From positions 310,001-374,000 of the forward strand of contig NZ_JACOIK010000001.1 in assembly GCF_014692515.1 (NCBI RefSeq): DNA of 64,000 nucleotides. Direction: 5' to 3'. This DNA comes from Sphingobacterium micropteri. GTDB lineage: Bacteria > Bacteroidota > Bacteroidia > Sphingobacteriales > Sphingobacteriaceae. Positions within the stretch are counted from its first letter, which is position 1. Each line of letters opens with the position of its first letter. This document shows positions 9,352-18,332 of this stretch, in pieces. The notes under the pieces are model-generated. The model was not told where the DNA came from. It ran no database searches and saw only the letters and a list, made by a program, of their open reading frames with translations. The position numbers and the translations under genes were made by a program.

Positions 9352-10473
9352 ATGAAGAAAGCGGAAAGAAATAAGGGATTTGTTTTCAAGCAGTACGAAG
9401 AACCCTTTCAGACGCCTTTTGATAAGTTATTTGAGATTTTCAAGGAACTCATCACCCATACTTCCGGTGATTTTGACGAAGCCATTGATTGGCTGCGGGA
9501 ACTGGACAAAGAGTTCAAACTCACTACCCCGGAATATACCATAGACGATTTTATAGCGGATTTGAAGAATAAGGGATACATTGTGGAACGCCTTGGTTTG
9601 GGTAGTGACGGAAGTGTAGATATTACGTCGAAGATGGAAAAAGCACTCCGACAAAATGCCCTAGATCAAATTTTTGGCAAGATGCGTAAAGGTAAATCTG
9701 GGAATCACAAAACGAATTACCAAGGACGTAGTGATGAGAACACGGGAGATTTTAGAGATTATCAATATGGGGATAGTCTGGAGAAAATATCGGTGACAGA
9801 GAGTTTGAAAAATGCGCAGATAAACCACGGGATAGGGGATTTCAGCTTGTCAGAAAACGATCTGGTCGTAGAGGATACACAATTTAAATCACAGATGAGC
9901 ACGGTGCTGATGATTGATATCAGCCATAGTATGATTCTATATGGGGAAGATCGGATTACGCCGGCAAAAAAAGTGGCTATGGCCTTGTCGGAGCTCATCC
10001 TTACACGTTACCCTAAAGATTCGTTGGATGTTATTGTCTTTGGCAATGATGCCTGGCCTATCGCGATCAAAGATCTACCGTATCTGCAAGTGGGGCCGTT
10101 TCATACGAATACCGTTGCGGGTGTACAGCTGGCCATGGACATACTCCGACGGAAACGCCATGCGAATAAGCAAATATTTATGATTACGGATGGGAAACCA
10201 AGCTGCTTGAACATGCCGGACGGTACGTACTATAAAAATCCTATGGGGCTGGATCCGTTTATCACTAGCAAATGCTATAGCGTGGCAGCGCAAGCACGAA
10301 AATTGGGCATACCGATTACGACATTTATGATCACGGCTGATCCCTACCTACAGGAGTTTGTCGATGAATTTACGGCGTCAAACCGGGGTAAAGCTTACTA
10401 TACAGGATTGGGAGATTTAGGCGAAATGATTTTTGAAGATTACGAAGAAAATCGCAAAAAGAGAATCCGCTAA
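9352..10473 (+). CDS. VWA-domain protein paired with AAA+ ATPase
   Basis: 373-aa soluble protein. Residues 1-170 are helical and uncharacterised. The C-terminal half is a von Willebrand factor A domain with a complete MIDAS motif: DISHS at 189-193, a downstream Thr, and ITDGKPS near 280. Such proteins work with MoxR/ChlI-like ATPases as metal-dependent chaperone modules, by analogy with magnesium chelatase and MoxR-CoxE systems. The ATPase gene follows 68 bp downstream. No client enzyme is evident nearby. Confidence 0.88.
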   Translation: MKKAERNKGFVFKQYEEPFQTPFDKLFEIFKELITHTSGDFDEAIDWLRELDKEFKLTTPEYTIDDFIADLKNKGYIVERLGLGSDGSVDITSKMEKALRQNALDQIFGKMRKGKSGNHKTNYQGRSDENTGDFRDYQYGDSLEKISVTESLKNAQINHGIGDFSLSENDLVVEDTQFKSQMSTVLMIDISHSMILYGEDRITPAKKVAMALSELILTRYPKDSLDVIVFGNDAWPIAIKDLPYLQVGPFHTNTVAGVQLAMDILRRKRHANKQIFMITDGKPSCLNMPDGTYYKNPMGLDPFITSKCYSVAAQARKLGIPITTFMITADPYLQEFVDEFTASNRGKAYYTGLGDLGEMIFEDYEENRKKRIR

Positions 10474-10541
10474 ACAGCGGATGGAGAACAATAGAATAAT
10501 GATTTTGTGCGCATTCACTTGCGCTTTTAATAGGATATTAT

Positions 10542-12008
10542 ATGGATTATACGAGGATAAAGACTTTTGGAGAACTGAAAAATACAGGATATACACCCAA
10601 AACGATCAAAGAAGAGCTACGTCAAAATCTAATTGCCAAAATACGGAAGGGGGAAACCGTTTTTGAAGGGGTACACGGATATGAGGATACGGTTATCCCA
10701 GAATTGGAAAGAGCTATTCTCTCCAAACATAATATCAATTTGCTCGGGCTTCGGGGTCAGGCAAAGACACGACTGGCAAGATTGATGGTCAATTTGTTGG
10801 ATGAATATATTCCTGTTGTGGAGGGCTCGGAGATCAATGACGACCCATATCATCCCATATCACGTTATGCTGTAGAATTGCTGCGCGAGAAAGGCGATGA
10901 TACACCCATCAGCTGGCTTCACCGAAATGAGCGTTTCGCAGAAAAATTGGCTACACCAGATGTAACGGTAGCCGATCTTATTGGCGATGTTGATCCTATT
11001 AAAGCAGCAAATTTGAGACTGAGCTACGCCGACGATCGTGTGATCCATTTTGGAATGATTCCCCGGGCAAACCGTTCGATATTTGTGATCAACGAACTGC
11101 CGGATCTGCAAGCCAGAATTCAGGTGGCGCTCTTTAATATTTTGCAGGAGGGTGATATACAGATTCGGGGATTCAAGTTGCGCTTGCCGTTGGATGTACA
11201 ATTTGTGTTTACGGCTAATCCAGAGGACTATACCAATAGAGGAAGTATTGTGACGCCGTTGAAGGATAGGATAGGTTCGCAGATTTTGACGCATTACCCA
11301 GCATCGGTAGCGGTGGCCAAAACGATCACGGCACAGGAAGCAGACTTGGAGGCCGGGCAAAAGGAACAGATTTATGTTCCAGAGCTGGCACGAGAAATTG
11401 TGGAGCAGATCAGTTTCGAAGCTCGAAGTAGCGAATATATCGATGCGAAAAGTGGGGTCAGTGCGCGAATGAGCATTACGGCATTCCAAAACTTGCTGAG
11501 TACAGCTGAGTTGCGTATGTTGCGAAACGGAGACGCGACCACAGTGGTGCGGTTGAGCGATTTTATGGGGATCGTGCCAGCGATAACGGGAAAAGTAGAG
11601 TTGGTATACGAAGGCGAGCAGGAGGGAGCTGCGTCGGTAGCTATACAATTAATCGAAAATGCTGTAAAAACCCTTTTTCCTATCTTATTCCCTAAAATAG
11701 AGAAACTGGAAAAGGAAAACGAACAATATCCTTACGATGAAATTGTGCGCTGGTTCTCGGATTCGGATGGTATTGAATTACCCGATGAATTAACGGATAG
11801 AGATTATCAGCAAGTATTGGATCAAGTGGAGCCTATCCGTGCATTGATACGGCAGTATCAACCAGATACCAAACCGGAAGATATCTATTTTCTAAGTGAA
11901 TTGGTGCTTTGGGGATTGACTTTATACAATAAATTAAGTAAATATAGGTTAGATAATGGATTGCAGTTTCAAGATAATTTCCAGCGATACCTTAGAAATA
12001 ATATATAG
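10542..12008 (+). CDS. MoxR/magnesium-chelatase ChlI-like AAA+ ATPase
   Basis: 488-aa AAA+ protein. Walker A is GLRGQAKT at 69-76. The Walker-B position reads IFVINE at 180-185, with Asn in place of the first Asp; as far as I recall this is normal for this ChlI-like subgroup. Sensor-1 TANPEDY and the Arg-finger region LKDRIGSQI follow. It probably remodels a client together with the upstream VWA protein. Annotation pipelines often call this family magnesium chelatase, but no chlorophyll genes are present. An upstream frame opening at 10,433 is a shadow. Confidence 0.88.
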   Translation: MDYTRIKTFGELKNTGYTPKTIKEELRQNLIAKIRKGETVFEGVHGYEDTVIPELERAILSKHNINLLGLRGQAKTRLARLMVNLLDEYIPVVEGSEINDDPYHPISRYAVELLREKGDDTPISWLHRNERFAEKLATPDVTVADLIGDVDPIKAANLRLSYADDRVIHFGMIPRANRSIFVINELPDLQARIQVALFNILQEGDIQIRGFKLRLPLDVQFVFTANPEDYTNRGSIVTPLKDRIGSQILTHYPASVAVAKTITAQEADLEAGQKEQIYVPELAREIVEQISFEARSSEYIDAKSGVSARMSITAFQNLLSTAELRMLRNGDATTVVRLSDFMGIVPAITGKVELVYEGEQEGAASVAIQLIENAVKTLFPILFPKIEKLEKENEQYPYDEIVRWFSDSDGIELPDELTDRDYQQVLDQVEPIRALIRQYQPDTKPEDIYFLSELVLWGLTLYNKLSKYRLDNGLQFQDNFQRYLRNNI

Positions 12009-12040
12009 AAATTGAAATCTGGAAATATAACAGAAAGGGC

Positions 12041-12910
12041 ATGGAAAAGAATCAAATAAACGCAGACGAGTTTGTTTCTAAGTTCATGGACGGCAGCGTC
12101 GATCACCTGACCTACATCCAAACACCGATTAAGATATTTTCATTAAAGGATATAGCGCCCTATCTAAAAATACCTATTCCTCCGATTTTTTTTGGCTATA
12201 ATCTGTTGATTTATATCACCGAGGGATATTTCACGCAGCAAATTGAATCGACAACTTTCATGGTTCAGGCTCCGGCCGTGTTAATTTGTAACTATGGACA
12301 TATATCCGCCATCCATTCGGTTGATAAGTCTGCACAAGGTTATTGTGTCTTGATTAAAGAACAGGCCATGACATCCTTGTTCAGAGAGCAGGAAATCTTA
12401 AATATCTTTACGATTTCCCCCTTACTTAATCTAACGAAGTCCGACAGTCAGGAACTCAACACACTGCTTGATCTATTATATAAAGAAATCTATAATGAAT
12501 TGCCTTACAAAGAGCTGTATGAAAGTATTTTCAAGACGGTTATTTTGAAGGTAATCAAATTGTCTGAGGCAAATAGATCGTTAGCACGTCGGCAAGAAAT
12601 TGCCATTGCTTTCAAACAATTGGTGCATCTGCATTTTAATAAACATAAAACGGTTGATTTTTATGCAGATCGATTGGCTGTATCGATCAATTACCTCAAT
12701 CGATGTGTCTCTTCTGTATTTAAAAAATCCTCAAAGGAACTCATCTTGGAGGTTACGATTATTTATAGTCAACTATTATTATTGGAGACCAGTAAAAGCG
12801 TAGCATCCATAGCTTATGAGTTAGATTTCGCTGACCCTTCCTATTTTGCACGCCTTTTTAAAAGGATTGTAGGTATGTCGCCTTCCGACTATCGGAAAAA
12901 TGTCAAGTGA
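12041..12910 (+). CDS. AraC-family transcriptional regulator
   Basis: 289-aa regulator. The N-terminal part (about 1-170) is cupin-like and probably effector binding. The C-terminal double helix-turn-helix (about 190-289) includes FYADRLAVSINYLNRCVSSV and the AraC signature SIAYELDFADPSYFARLFKR with the end motif GMSPSDYRK. It is followed by an acyl-CoA dehydrogenase and aldo/keto reductase on the same strand, the likely targets. The 32-bp gap after the ATPase gene suggests readthrough is possible, though the function is unrelated. Confidence 0.9.
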   Translation: MEKNQINADEFVSKFMDGSVDHLTYIQTPIKIFSLKDIAPYLKIPIPPIFFGYNLLIYITEGYFTQQIESTTFMVQAPAVLICNYGHISAIHSVDKSAQGYCVLIKEQAMTSLFREQEILNIFTISPLLNLTKSDSQELNTLLDLLYKEIYNELPYKELYESIFKTVILKVIKLSEANRSLARRQEIAIAFKQLVHLHFNKHKTVDFYADRLAVSINYLNRCVSSVFKKSSKELILEVTIIYSQLLLLETSKSVASIAYELDFADPSYFARLFKRIVGMSPSDYRKNVK

Positions 12911-12930
12911 TTTAAAAAGCTGCATGCACG

Positions 12931-12990
12931 TTTTGTCCTATATATTGTCCAAGTCCTCATGTTTTTTTTCTTCCTAACTACTTAATTTTG
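12931..12990 (+). promoter_or_regulatory. Candidate promoter with AraC-like direct half-sites
   Basis: TTGTCC occurs at 12,933-12,938 and again at 12,945-12,950, a 12-bp phased direct repeat like an AraC-family half-site pair. A TAATTTTG at 12,983-12,990 matches the Bacteroidota TAnnTTTG -7 element, placing a start near 12,997, upstream of the acyl-CoA dehydrogenase gene at 13,057. No good -33 TTTG is visible, which suits an activator-dependent promoter. Assignment to the adjacent AraC protein is inference. Confidence 0.4.
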
Positions 12991-13056
12991 TTTCAGAAGT
13001 TGCTTCGGCCTTTTATAAACGGATAGCAACAAACATTTAAGAAAAATAGGATTGAC

Positions 13057-14559
13057 ATGAACGCAGTAAGAGAACAAATTGACTTTAATACGTATATCAC
13101 CGATTTCAGAAAGCACCTAAAGCATTTGTTTCGTGAAGAATTTGATTATAATGCAATGAGTCTGCATCGGGACCTTCCGGCCGACTTTCTGTCGAAGATT
13201 ATGGACAAAAAGCCTTTGGCAGTTGCGGTTCCGACACTTTATGGCGGGAGGGGTGTTTCTGTTAAAGAATGTCTGCATGTTCTTTCGGCGGCGTCTTATG
13301 AATCACTAGCGCTTTCCTTGATGTTTGGGATTAATATTGCCTTGTTCTTAGAACCATTGGCAAAATATGGTGATTATTCCGTTCAGGAACGCGTGTTTAA
13401 GCAGTTTATCGAAAACAAGGCTATGGGTGGGTTGATGATCACGGAAAAGGCTTATGGAAGTGATGCGTTGAACATGAAAACAGCTTACCAACAAGTAGAG
13501 AATGGCTACCATATTAAGGGACAAAAACATTGGCAAGGCTTGAGCGGTGCAGCAGACTTTTGGTTAGTAACTGCTCGCAAATTTAACCCAAATGGTGATT
13601 TAGCCAGAGATATCGATTTCTTTGTTACGGATAATAGTGTACCTGAACAACATATTCCGATGGTACACCGCTATAATAACCTTGGATTATATGCAATTCC
13701 CTATGGTATTAATGAGGTCGATTTGGTGGTGCCCGAGGAACAGAAGCTACTGGCAGAAAGTACCGGGATCAAATTGATGTTAGATATGCTCCACCGCAGT
13801 AGGTTACAATTCCCGGGTATGGGTATGGGATTTATTAAAAGGTTATTAGACGAATCGTTGCAACACTGTCAGACAAGAATGGTCGGTGGTGTTCCGTTAT
13901 CAAATCTTGATTCCGTAAAATACCAGCTGGCAAGAATTCAGGCAGCTTATACTATCTGTTCCGGCATGTGTGCATTTAGTATGGGACAAAGCGGTATTGA
14001 GCACAATCTTGCAGCCCTCAGTATTGAAGCCAATACATTAAAGGCTTTGGTAACCGACCTGATGCAAGAATCGGCACAGATTAGTTTACAACTGGCCGGT
14101 GCAAACGGATTCCGCCTAGACCATGTAGCGGGTAGAGCTATCGTCGATAGCCGGCCATTTCAGATTTTCGAAGGCTCCAATGAGATGTTGTATGCGCAGA
14201 TTGCAGAGGGCATACTTAAATTGATGCGTAAAGTAAAAGAGAATAACTTATTACAGTTCCTGACGACCTACAACCGTACGAATTTAAGTGCAGACTTCTT
14301 TCGGTCTTATTTAGACTTTAATCTTGATGGCGCCGTAAAACAGCGTGATTTGGTAACGCTTGGTAGTATGATTGCCCGTGTAATTAGTTTCCAGTTTGTT
14401 TTAACGCTGGATGGATTTAATACGCAACTGGTTGAAATTACAAGGCAGTATATTCTTAAAGATTTAGCGATGTTCCACGGACAACTGCATTCGAAAAACG
14501 ATGCAGATCCTGTATTGGATTATGAGGCCAATTCAGATTGGGCTACTTTTTTAGTATAA
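13057..14559 (+). CDS. Acyl-CoA dehydrogenase family flavoprotein
   Basis: 500-aa FAD enzyme of the acyl-CoA dehydrogenase fold. Visible signatures are GGLMITEKAYGSDALNMKT (FAD/substrate middle domain), GYHIKGQKHWQG, and the C-terminal QLAGANGFRLDHVAGRAIVDSR...QIFEGSNEMLYAQI, where the Glu of EGSNE is near the usual catalytic region. It is about 110 residues longer than typical enzymes (about 380-390 aa) because of a C-terminal extension. The substrate is unknown. It is paired with an aldo/keto reductase 54 bp downstream, both probably under the upstream AraC regulator. Confidence 0.85.
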   Translation: MNAVREQIDFNTYITDFRKHLKHLFREEFDYNAMSLHRDLPADFLSKIMDKKPLAVAVPTLYGGRGVSVKECLHVLSAASYESLALSLMFGINIALFLEPLAKYGDYSVQERVFKQFIENKAMGGLMITEKAYGSDALNMKTAYQQVENGYHIKGQKHWQGLSGAADFWLVTARKFNPNGDLARDIDFFVTDNSVPEQHIPMVHRYNNLGLYAIPYGINEVDLVVPEEQKLLAESTGIKLMLDMLHRSRLQFPGMGMGFIKRLLDESLQHCQTRMVGGVPLSNLDSVKYQLARIQAAYTICSGMCAFSMGQSGIEHNLAALSIEANTLKALVTDLMQESAQISLQLAGANGFRLDHVAGRAIVDSRPFQIFEGSNEMLYAQIAEGILKLMRKVKENNLLQFLTTYNRTNLSADFFRSYLDFNLDGAVKQRDLVTLGSMIARVISFQFVLTLDGFNTQLVEITRQYILKDLAMFHGQLHSKNDADPVLDYEANSDWATFLV

Positions 14560-14613
14560 AACTGCTGACTATTATAGTATATTAGCGTACTATAACGAAT
14601 AGACAAAAATTGA

Positions 14614-15654
14614 ATGAAAGATATGCATTATACGCCAAATCCAGATAGGTACCAGCAAATGGTATATAACAAATGCGGAAACAGCGGTTTAAAATTACCC
14701 GCGTTATCGTTGGGTCTATGGCATAATTTCGGCGACGACAAACCCCACCATATCAAACAGCAGATTTGCCGGACGGCATTTGATCTGGGGATTACTCATT
14801 TTGACCTTGCAAATAACTACGGCCCACCTCCCGGAACGGCGGAACTGGCTTTCGGCAGAATATTAAAAGAAGACTTTGCAGGCCTGCGGGATGAGCTTAT
14901 TATTTCAACAAAGGCTGGTTACGATATGTGGCCGGGACCATATGGCGAATGGGGGAGCAAAAAATATCTGATAGCAAGCTGTGATCAAAGTCTTAAACGA
15001 ATGGGGCTTGAATATGTTGACATTTTCTATTCCCACCGTTTTGACCCCAATACGCCGCTGGAAGAAACCATGCAAGCATTGGATCAGATCGTACGATCTG
15101 GGAAGGCATTATATGTAGGCCTTTCTTCTTACAATAGCAAACGAACAAAGGAAGCGGTTGCTATACTTAACGATCTTGGAACGCCATGTCTTATACACCA
15201 GCCGAGTTATTCTATGCTTAACCGTTGGATTGAAGATGACGGTCTGATCGATACGCTTGATGAGCTCGGTGTAGGCTCTATTGTCTTTTCTCCACTTGCC
15301 CAAGGCATGCTCACAACGAAATACCTAAAGGATATACCCGAAGACAGCCGTGCTAGCCAACATAAGTCACTAAACCCGAATTTTCTGAGCAATGAAAATT
15401 TGGAAAAGATAAGAGCATTGAACGCCATTGCTGAAGGTCGTGGCCAAACGCTTGCACAAATGGCTATTGCTTGGGTTCTCAAACAAGGGCGGATTACATC
15501 AGCCCTTATCGGAGCCAGCAGACCAGAGCAGGTTATCGATTGCGTAGGCGCGATACATAATCTTGATTTTACCGAAGCCGAACTTACCGAAATAGACCGT
15601 TTTGCCACGGATGGCGGACTGAATATCTGGGCAAGATCGGCAGAATTAGATTAA
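14614..15654 (+). CDS. Aldo/keto reductase, YghZ (L-glyceraldehyde-3-phosphate reductase)-like
   Basis: 346-aa NADPH-dependent aldo/keto reductase with a TIM barrel. The catalytic tetrad is visible as Asp and Tyr in THFDLANNYGPPPG, Lys in IISTKAGYDMWPGP, and His in VDIFYSHRFD. The motifs NYGPPPG, GLSSYNS and SMLNRWIE are characteristic of the YghZ/GpR subgroup that reduces L-glyceraldehyde 3-phosphate, methylglyoxal and other aldehydes. The end overlaps the convergent oxidoreductase gene by 4 bp. Substrate in vivo is inferred from the family only. Confidence 0.88.
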   Translation: MKDMHYTPNPDRYQQMVYNKCGNSGLKLPALSLGLWHNFGDDKPHHIKQQICRTAFDLGITHFDLANNYGPPPGTAELAFGRILKEDFAGLRDELIISTKAGYDMWPGPYGEWGSKKYLIASCDQSLKRMGLEYVDIFYSHRFDPNTPLEETMQALDQIVRSGKALYVGLSSYNSKRTKEAVAILNDLGTPCLIHQPSYSMLNRWIEDDGLIDTLDELGVGSIVFSPLAQGMLTTKYLKDIPEDSRASQHKSLNPNFLSNENLEKIRALNAIAEGRGQTLAQMAIAWVLKQGRITSALIGASRPEQVIDCVGAIHNLDFTEAELTEIDRFATDGGLNIWARSAELD

Positions 15655-16253
15655 GTTTGGGGAGTGAAAATAGATTGTAGGTGACGAATGTATTCTTCGT
15701 GATATCCCGCTACTCTTTCTAACGTCGCATTTTTTTCCAAATCATGAAAATGAAACCCCGGAATGCGAATCATGCCCGTAAATTGGTTCATTTTATGGAA
15801 GCCGAACAACACGCCCTCATCAACCGTTGTTTGATCAAAGAACTCCCCGGGAAGCGTGAAAGCTGTTTCAGGGGCATTCCAGCTCGTCGTCACCATATAT
15901 CTCTTGCCGTGCATCAATCCTCCTGTTCCGTAATTGATGGCAGGATTCTTTCGGCTTCTTCCATCATTGGCATAGATGCCGTTTTGATGCCCTGCGGTAA
16001 ATACTTCGTCAATATATTTTTTCAACCGGTTAGGCACCTGGAACCACCAAATAGGCGTATGATATATAATAATCTCTGCCCATTTGAAGTTTTCCGCTTC
16101 TAATGCGGCATCAAGGTCGTCATTGATATCAGTAATGCGTATGTTAAAATCATTTTCTTTCAAAAAATCACTGGTCCAACCGGTAAGTGTACTATTAAAG
16201 CTTCCGCCGGAATGTGCAAAATGTTGTCCACCATTGATGATAAATATATTCAT
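15651..16253 (-). CDS. NAD(P)H-dependent quinone oxidoreductase, MdaB-like
   Basis: 200-aa flavodoxin-fold oxidoreductase. MNIFIINGGQHFAHSGGSFN is the phosphate-binding start typical of modulator-of-drug-activity B, and IIYHTPIWWFQVPNRLKKYIDEVF is the FMN/FAD-site loop. It probably reduces quinones by two electrons and so protects against electrophile stress. It is divergent from the LysR gene at 16,353 with a 99-bp AT-rich gap, the usual arrangement for a regulator and its target. Confidence 0.88.
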   Translation of the reverse strand: MNIFIINGGQHFAHSGGSFNSTLTGWTSDFLKENDFNIRITDINDDLDAALEAENFKWAEIIIYHTPIWWFQVPNRLKKYIDEVFTAGHQNGIYANDGRSRKNPAINYGTGGLMHGKRYMVTTSWNAPETAFTLPGEFFDQTTVDEGVLFGFHKMNQFTGMIRIPGFHFHDLEKNATLERVAGYHEEYIRHLQSIFTPQT

Positions 16254-16289
16254 TCTTGTATCATTTAAATAATTAATACTGCAAATTTC

Positions 16290-16350
16290 TATTATAAATA
16301 TTTATTATAAAAATAACTTAAATTGTATATTTGTATTATAAAAATAATAG
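16290..16350. promoter_or_regulatory. Shared mdaB-like/lysR regulatory region with repeated TATTATAAAAATA
   Basis: The divergent promoter region contains TATTATAAAAATAA-like sequence twice, near 16,304 and 16,333, about 27-29 bp apart on one DNA face. These are candidate sites for the LysR protein encoded next to it. No biochemical evidence; purely a repeat seen in the sequence. Confidence 0.3.
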
Positions 16351-16352
16351 AT

Positions 16353-17273
16353 ATGCGTTGGAATTTAGAATGGTTACGTACTTTTAAAGCGATTTATGAA
16401 ACAGGCACGCTCTCGGCGGCGGCACAGGAATTGTTTATTTCCCAGCCAGGTGTAAGTCTTCATTTAAATTCGCTAGAAGCGTATACAGGTTATAAGTTAT
16501 TTGATCGGGCGGCGAGAAGGATGGTTCCGACTGAAAAAGGTAAAATTCTCTACAATTTTATTCTGGAGCCGCTAAAAAAGTTGGAAACAGGAGAAGAAAA
16601 TTTTCATAGACGTTCTGAAGAAGAAAGGGCAACGATAAGCCTAGGCATGTGTTTTGAAACTTTTCAATACACATTGGAAGAGCATATTAAGGAACTTCCA
16701 TTCAACCTGATCATTAAGTTTGGTGAATATCCCCAGATGCAACAGGATTTAGACCATGGGTTACTTGATCTGATTGTAACGCCGCAAAAAGGAGCACAGC
16801 AAAATTTGGAATATAAGGCCTTTTCCAAAGAACGAATTGTATTGATTGCTGGAAATAATACCGATACTTCCAAATTGGAAAAACTCTTAGCGCAAAGAGA
16901 AAATAAACAAGCGGCCGTACTTTTAAAACAACAGCTTTGGTATAGCACTGCGGCTGATATGGAACATTTGAAAAAATTTTGGTTACAGCATTTTGGTGAA
17001 CATCCCGATTTCAGCCCAAACTATATTGTACCCAATATCAGTTCCATCATTCGATGTCTACGGGACAGTACGGGATTTTCTGTCGTGCCGGATTTTCTCT
17101 GTCGTGATGAAATAGCATCTGCCAAAATAAAATTGGTTTGGGAAGGGGATAAACCGTTAGAAAACATCTTGTATTTTGGTACCCGTAAAAAAACGATGTA
17201 TAAAAAAGAAATTGAAAAGCTACAAAGTTTATTCAAAGAAAAATGGGAGATGGCAAACGTCCTTGAAAAATAA
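16353..17273 (+). CDS. LysR-family transcriptional regulator
   Basis: About 306-aa LysR regulator. The N-terminal winged HTH reads MRWNLEWLRTFKAIYETGTL and SAAAQELFISQPGVSLHLNS. The effector-binding domain (about 95-300) has the usual periplasmic-binding-protein-like pattern. The ATG at 16,353 fits the HTH start better than an upstream in-frame start at 16,323. It is divergent from the MdaB-like quinone reductase, which is the likely target. The ligand is unknown. Confidence 0.9.
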   Translation: MRWNLEWLRTFKAIYETGTLSAAAQELFISQPGVSLHLNSLEAYTGYKLFDRAARRMVPTEKGKILYNFILEPLKKLETGEENFHRRSEEERATISLGMCFETFQYTLEEHIKELPFNLIIKFGEYPQMQQDLDHGLLDLIVTPQKGAQQNLEYKAFSKERIVLIAGNNTDTSKLEKLLAQRENKQAAVLLKQQLWYSTAADMEHLKKFWLQHFGEHPDFSPNYIVPNISSIIRCLRDSTGFSVVPDFLCRDEIASAKIKLVWEGDKPLENILYFGTRKKTMYKKEIEKLQSLFKEKWEMANVLEK

Positions 17274-17324
17274 CGGAAGCATAGGATTCCCTCTGTCGGA
17301 TCGATGTTTTTCGCAACAAGCAGA

Positions 17325-18329
17325 TTACGTATTCTTACGGTGAAAAGAGTATAAAAGATAAAACAAAAAAGGGAGGATAAACACCGAACCAAGCAATAAC
17401 GCCCATGCTAGTGCTTCTATTGTTTTTTCACTTCCTTGATGATCAAATAAAGAAAGCGATTCTTCATTGGCAAGGAGGATGAGGTCAGGGAAATGGTTGT
17501 ATGTAGCGGCCACGAGAATCATAAAAGTCTGAAAGGCTACACATATGCGCATAATCGTACTTTTTTCTTTTGTGAAGGCCCAAAATAATACAATGATCGA
17601 TAGGGTAGCCAATACCACAGCAATTTGACCTATAGTTTGTCCGAAGATCCAGTTGAATAAAGGAATATCCGCGAAATGAGCTGTTATAAAAACCGCAATA
17701 CCGGATAATAATACAACAAAAAAATAAACTTTAGCCCTGCGGGTAAGATAGCGCATAAATTCGCTGCTTTCTGCTTCTCCGATAATATAAATTGAAGCTA
17801 AATATGCACTGATCGCAACGGTAAATACACCGACACTAATACCAAATGGATTCCACCAGCTATAAACATATGCGCTTAGGAAATCGGTATTATGTAAGTT
17901 GATGGAGCGGGAGACGGTGCTCGCAGCAATAAGGCCTAAAAAGAAGGGGGTGATCAAACTACTGATTTGGAAAATTCTATTGTAGACGATTTGCCAATCA
18001 TCATCAATAGCATCATAGTGTCGAAATGTAAAAGCTGTACCTCTGGCAATAACACCCAATAACATAAGCACTAACGGGATGTGTAAATAGATCGATATGG
18101 TGCTGTATATGGTGGGGAATCCAACAAATAAAATTACAATGGCAATAATCAACCACATGTGGTTTGCTTCCCAAATTGGCCCAATTGATCTATAAGTGGT
18201 TCTTTTGACCTTTTGGATATGTTTTTTGCCCGTAAATATTTCCAATACGCCTACCCCAAAATCAGCGCCGCCGAGAATCAAATAAAGATAGAGTGATACC
18301 CATAAAAAAGCAATTACGACGTACAACAT
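17325..18329 (-). CDS. cydB: Cytochrome bd ubiquinol oxidase subunit II
   Basis: 334-aa polytopic membrane protein with the N-terminal CydB signature LGGADFGVGVLEIF and GPIWEANHMWLI, and about eight to nine TM helices. With CydA it forms a high-affinity quinol oxidase that reduces O2 without pumping protons, used under low oxygen or NO stress. It starts 4 bp after the cydA stop, so the two form an operon. No CydX-like small subunit is visible downstream. Confidence 0.95.
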   Translation of the reverse strand: MLYVVIAFLWVSLYLYLILGGADFGVGVLEIFTGKKHIQKVKRTTYRSIGPIWEANHMWLIIAIVILFVGFPTIYSTISIYLHIPLVLMLLGVIARGTAFTFRHYDAIDDDWQIVYNRIFQISSLITPFFLGLIAASTVSRSINLHNTDFLSAYVYSWWNPFGISVGVFTVAISAYLASIYIIGEAESSEFMRYLTRRAKVYFFVVLLSGIAVFITAHFADIPLFNWIFGQTIGQIAVVLATLSIIVLFWAFTKEKSTIMRICVAFQTFMILVAATYNHFPDLILLANEESLSLFDHQGSEKTIEALAWALLLGSVFILPFLFYLLYSFHRKNT

Positions 18330-18332
18330 GGC

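Noticed and set aside
10860..11648. 262-aa minus-strand frame opposite the AAA+ gene
   Set aside because: Antisense shadow of a gene with clear Walker A and sensor motifs; composition rich in Cys, His and Arg.
17274..17324. cydX-like small subunit downstream of cydB
   Set aside because: No ORF with a start codon and TM helix fits in this short gap.
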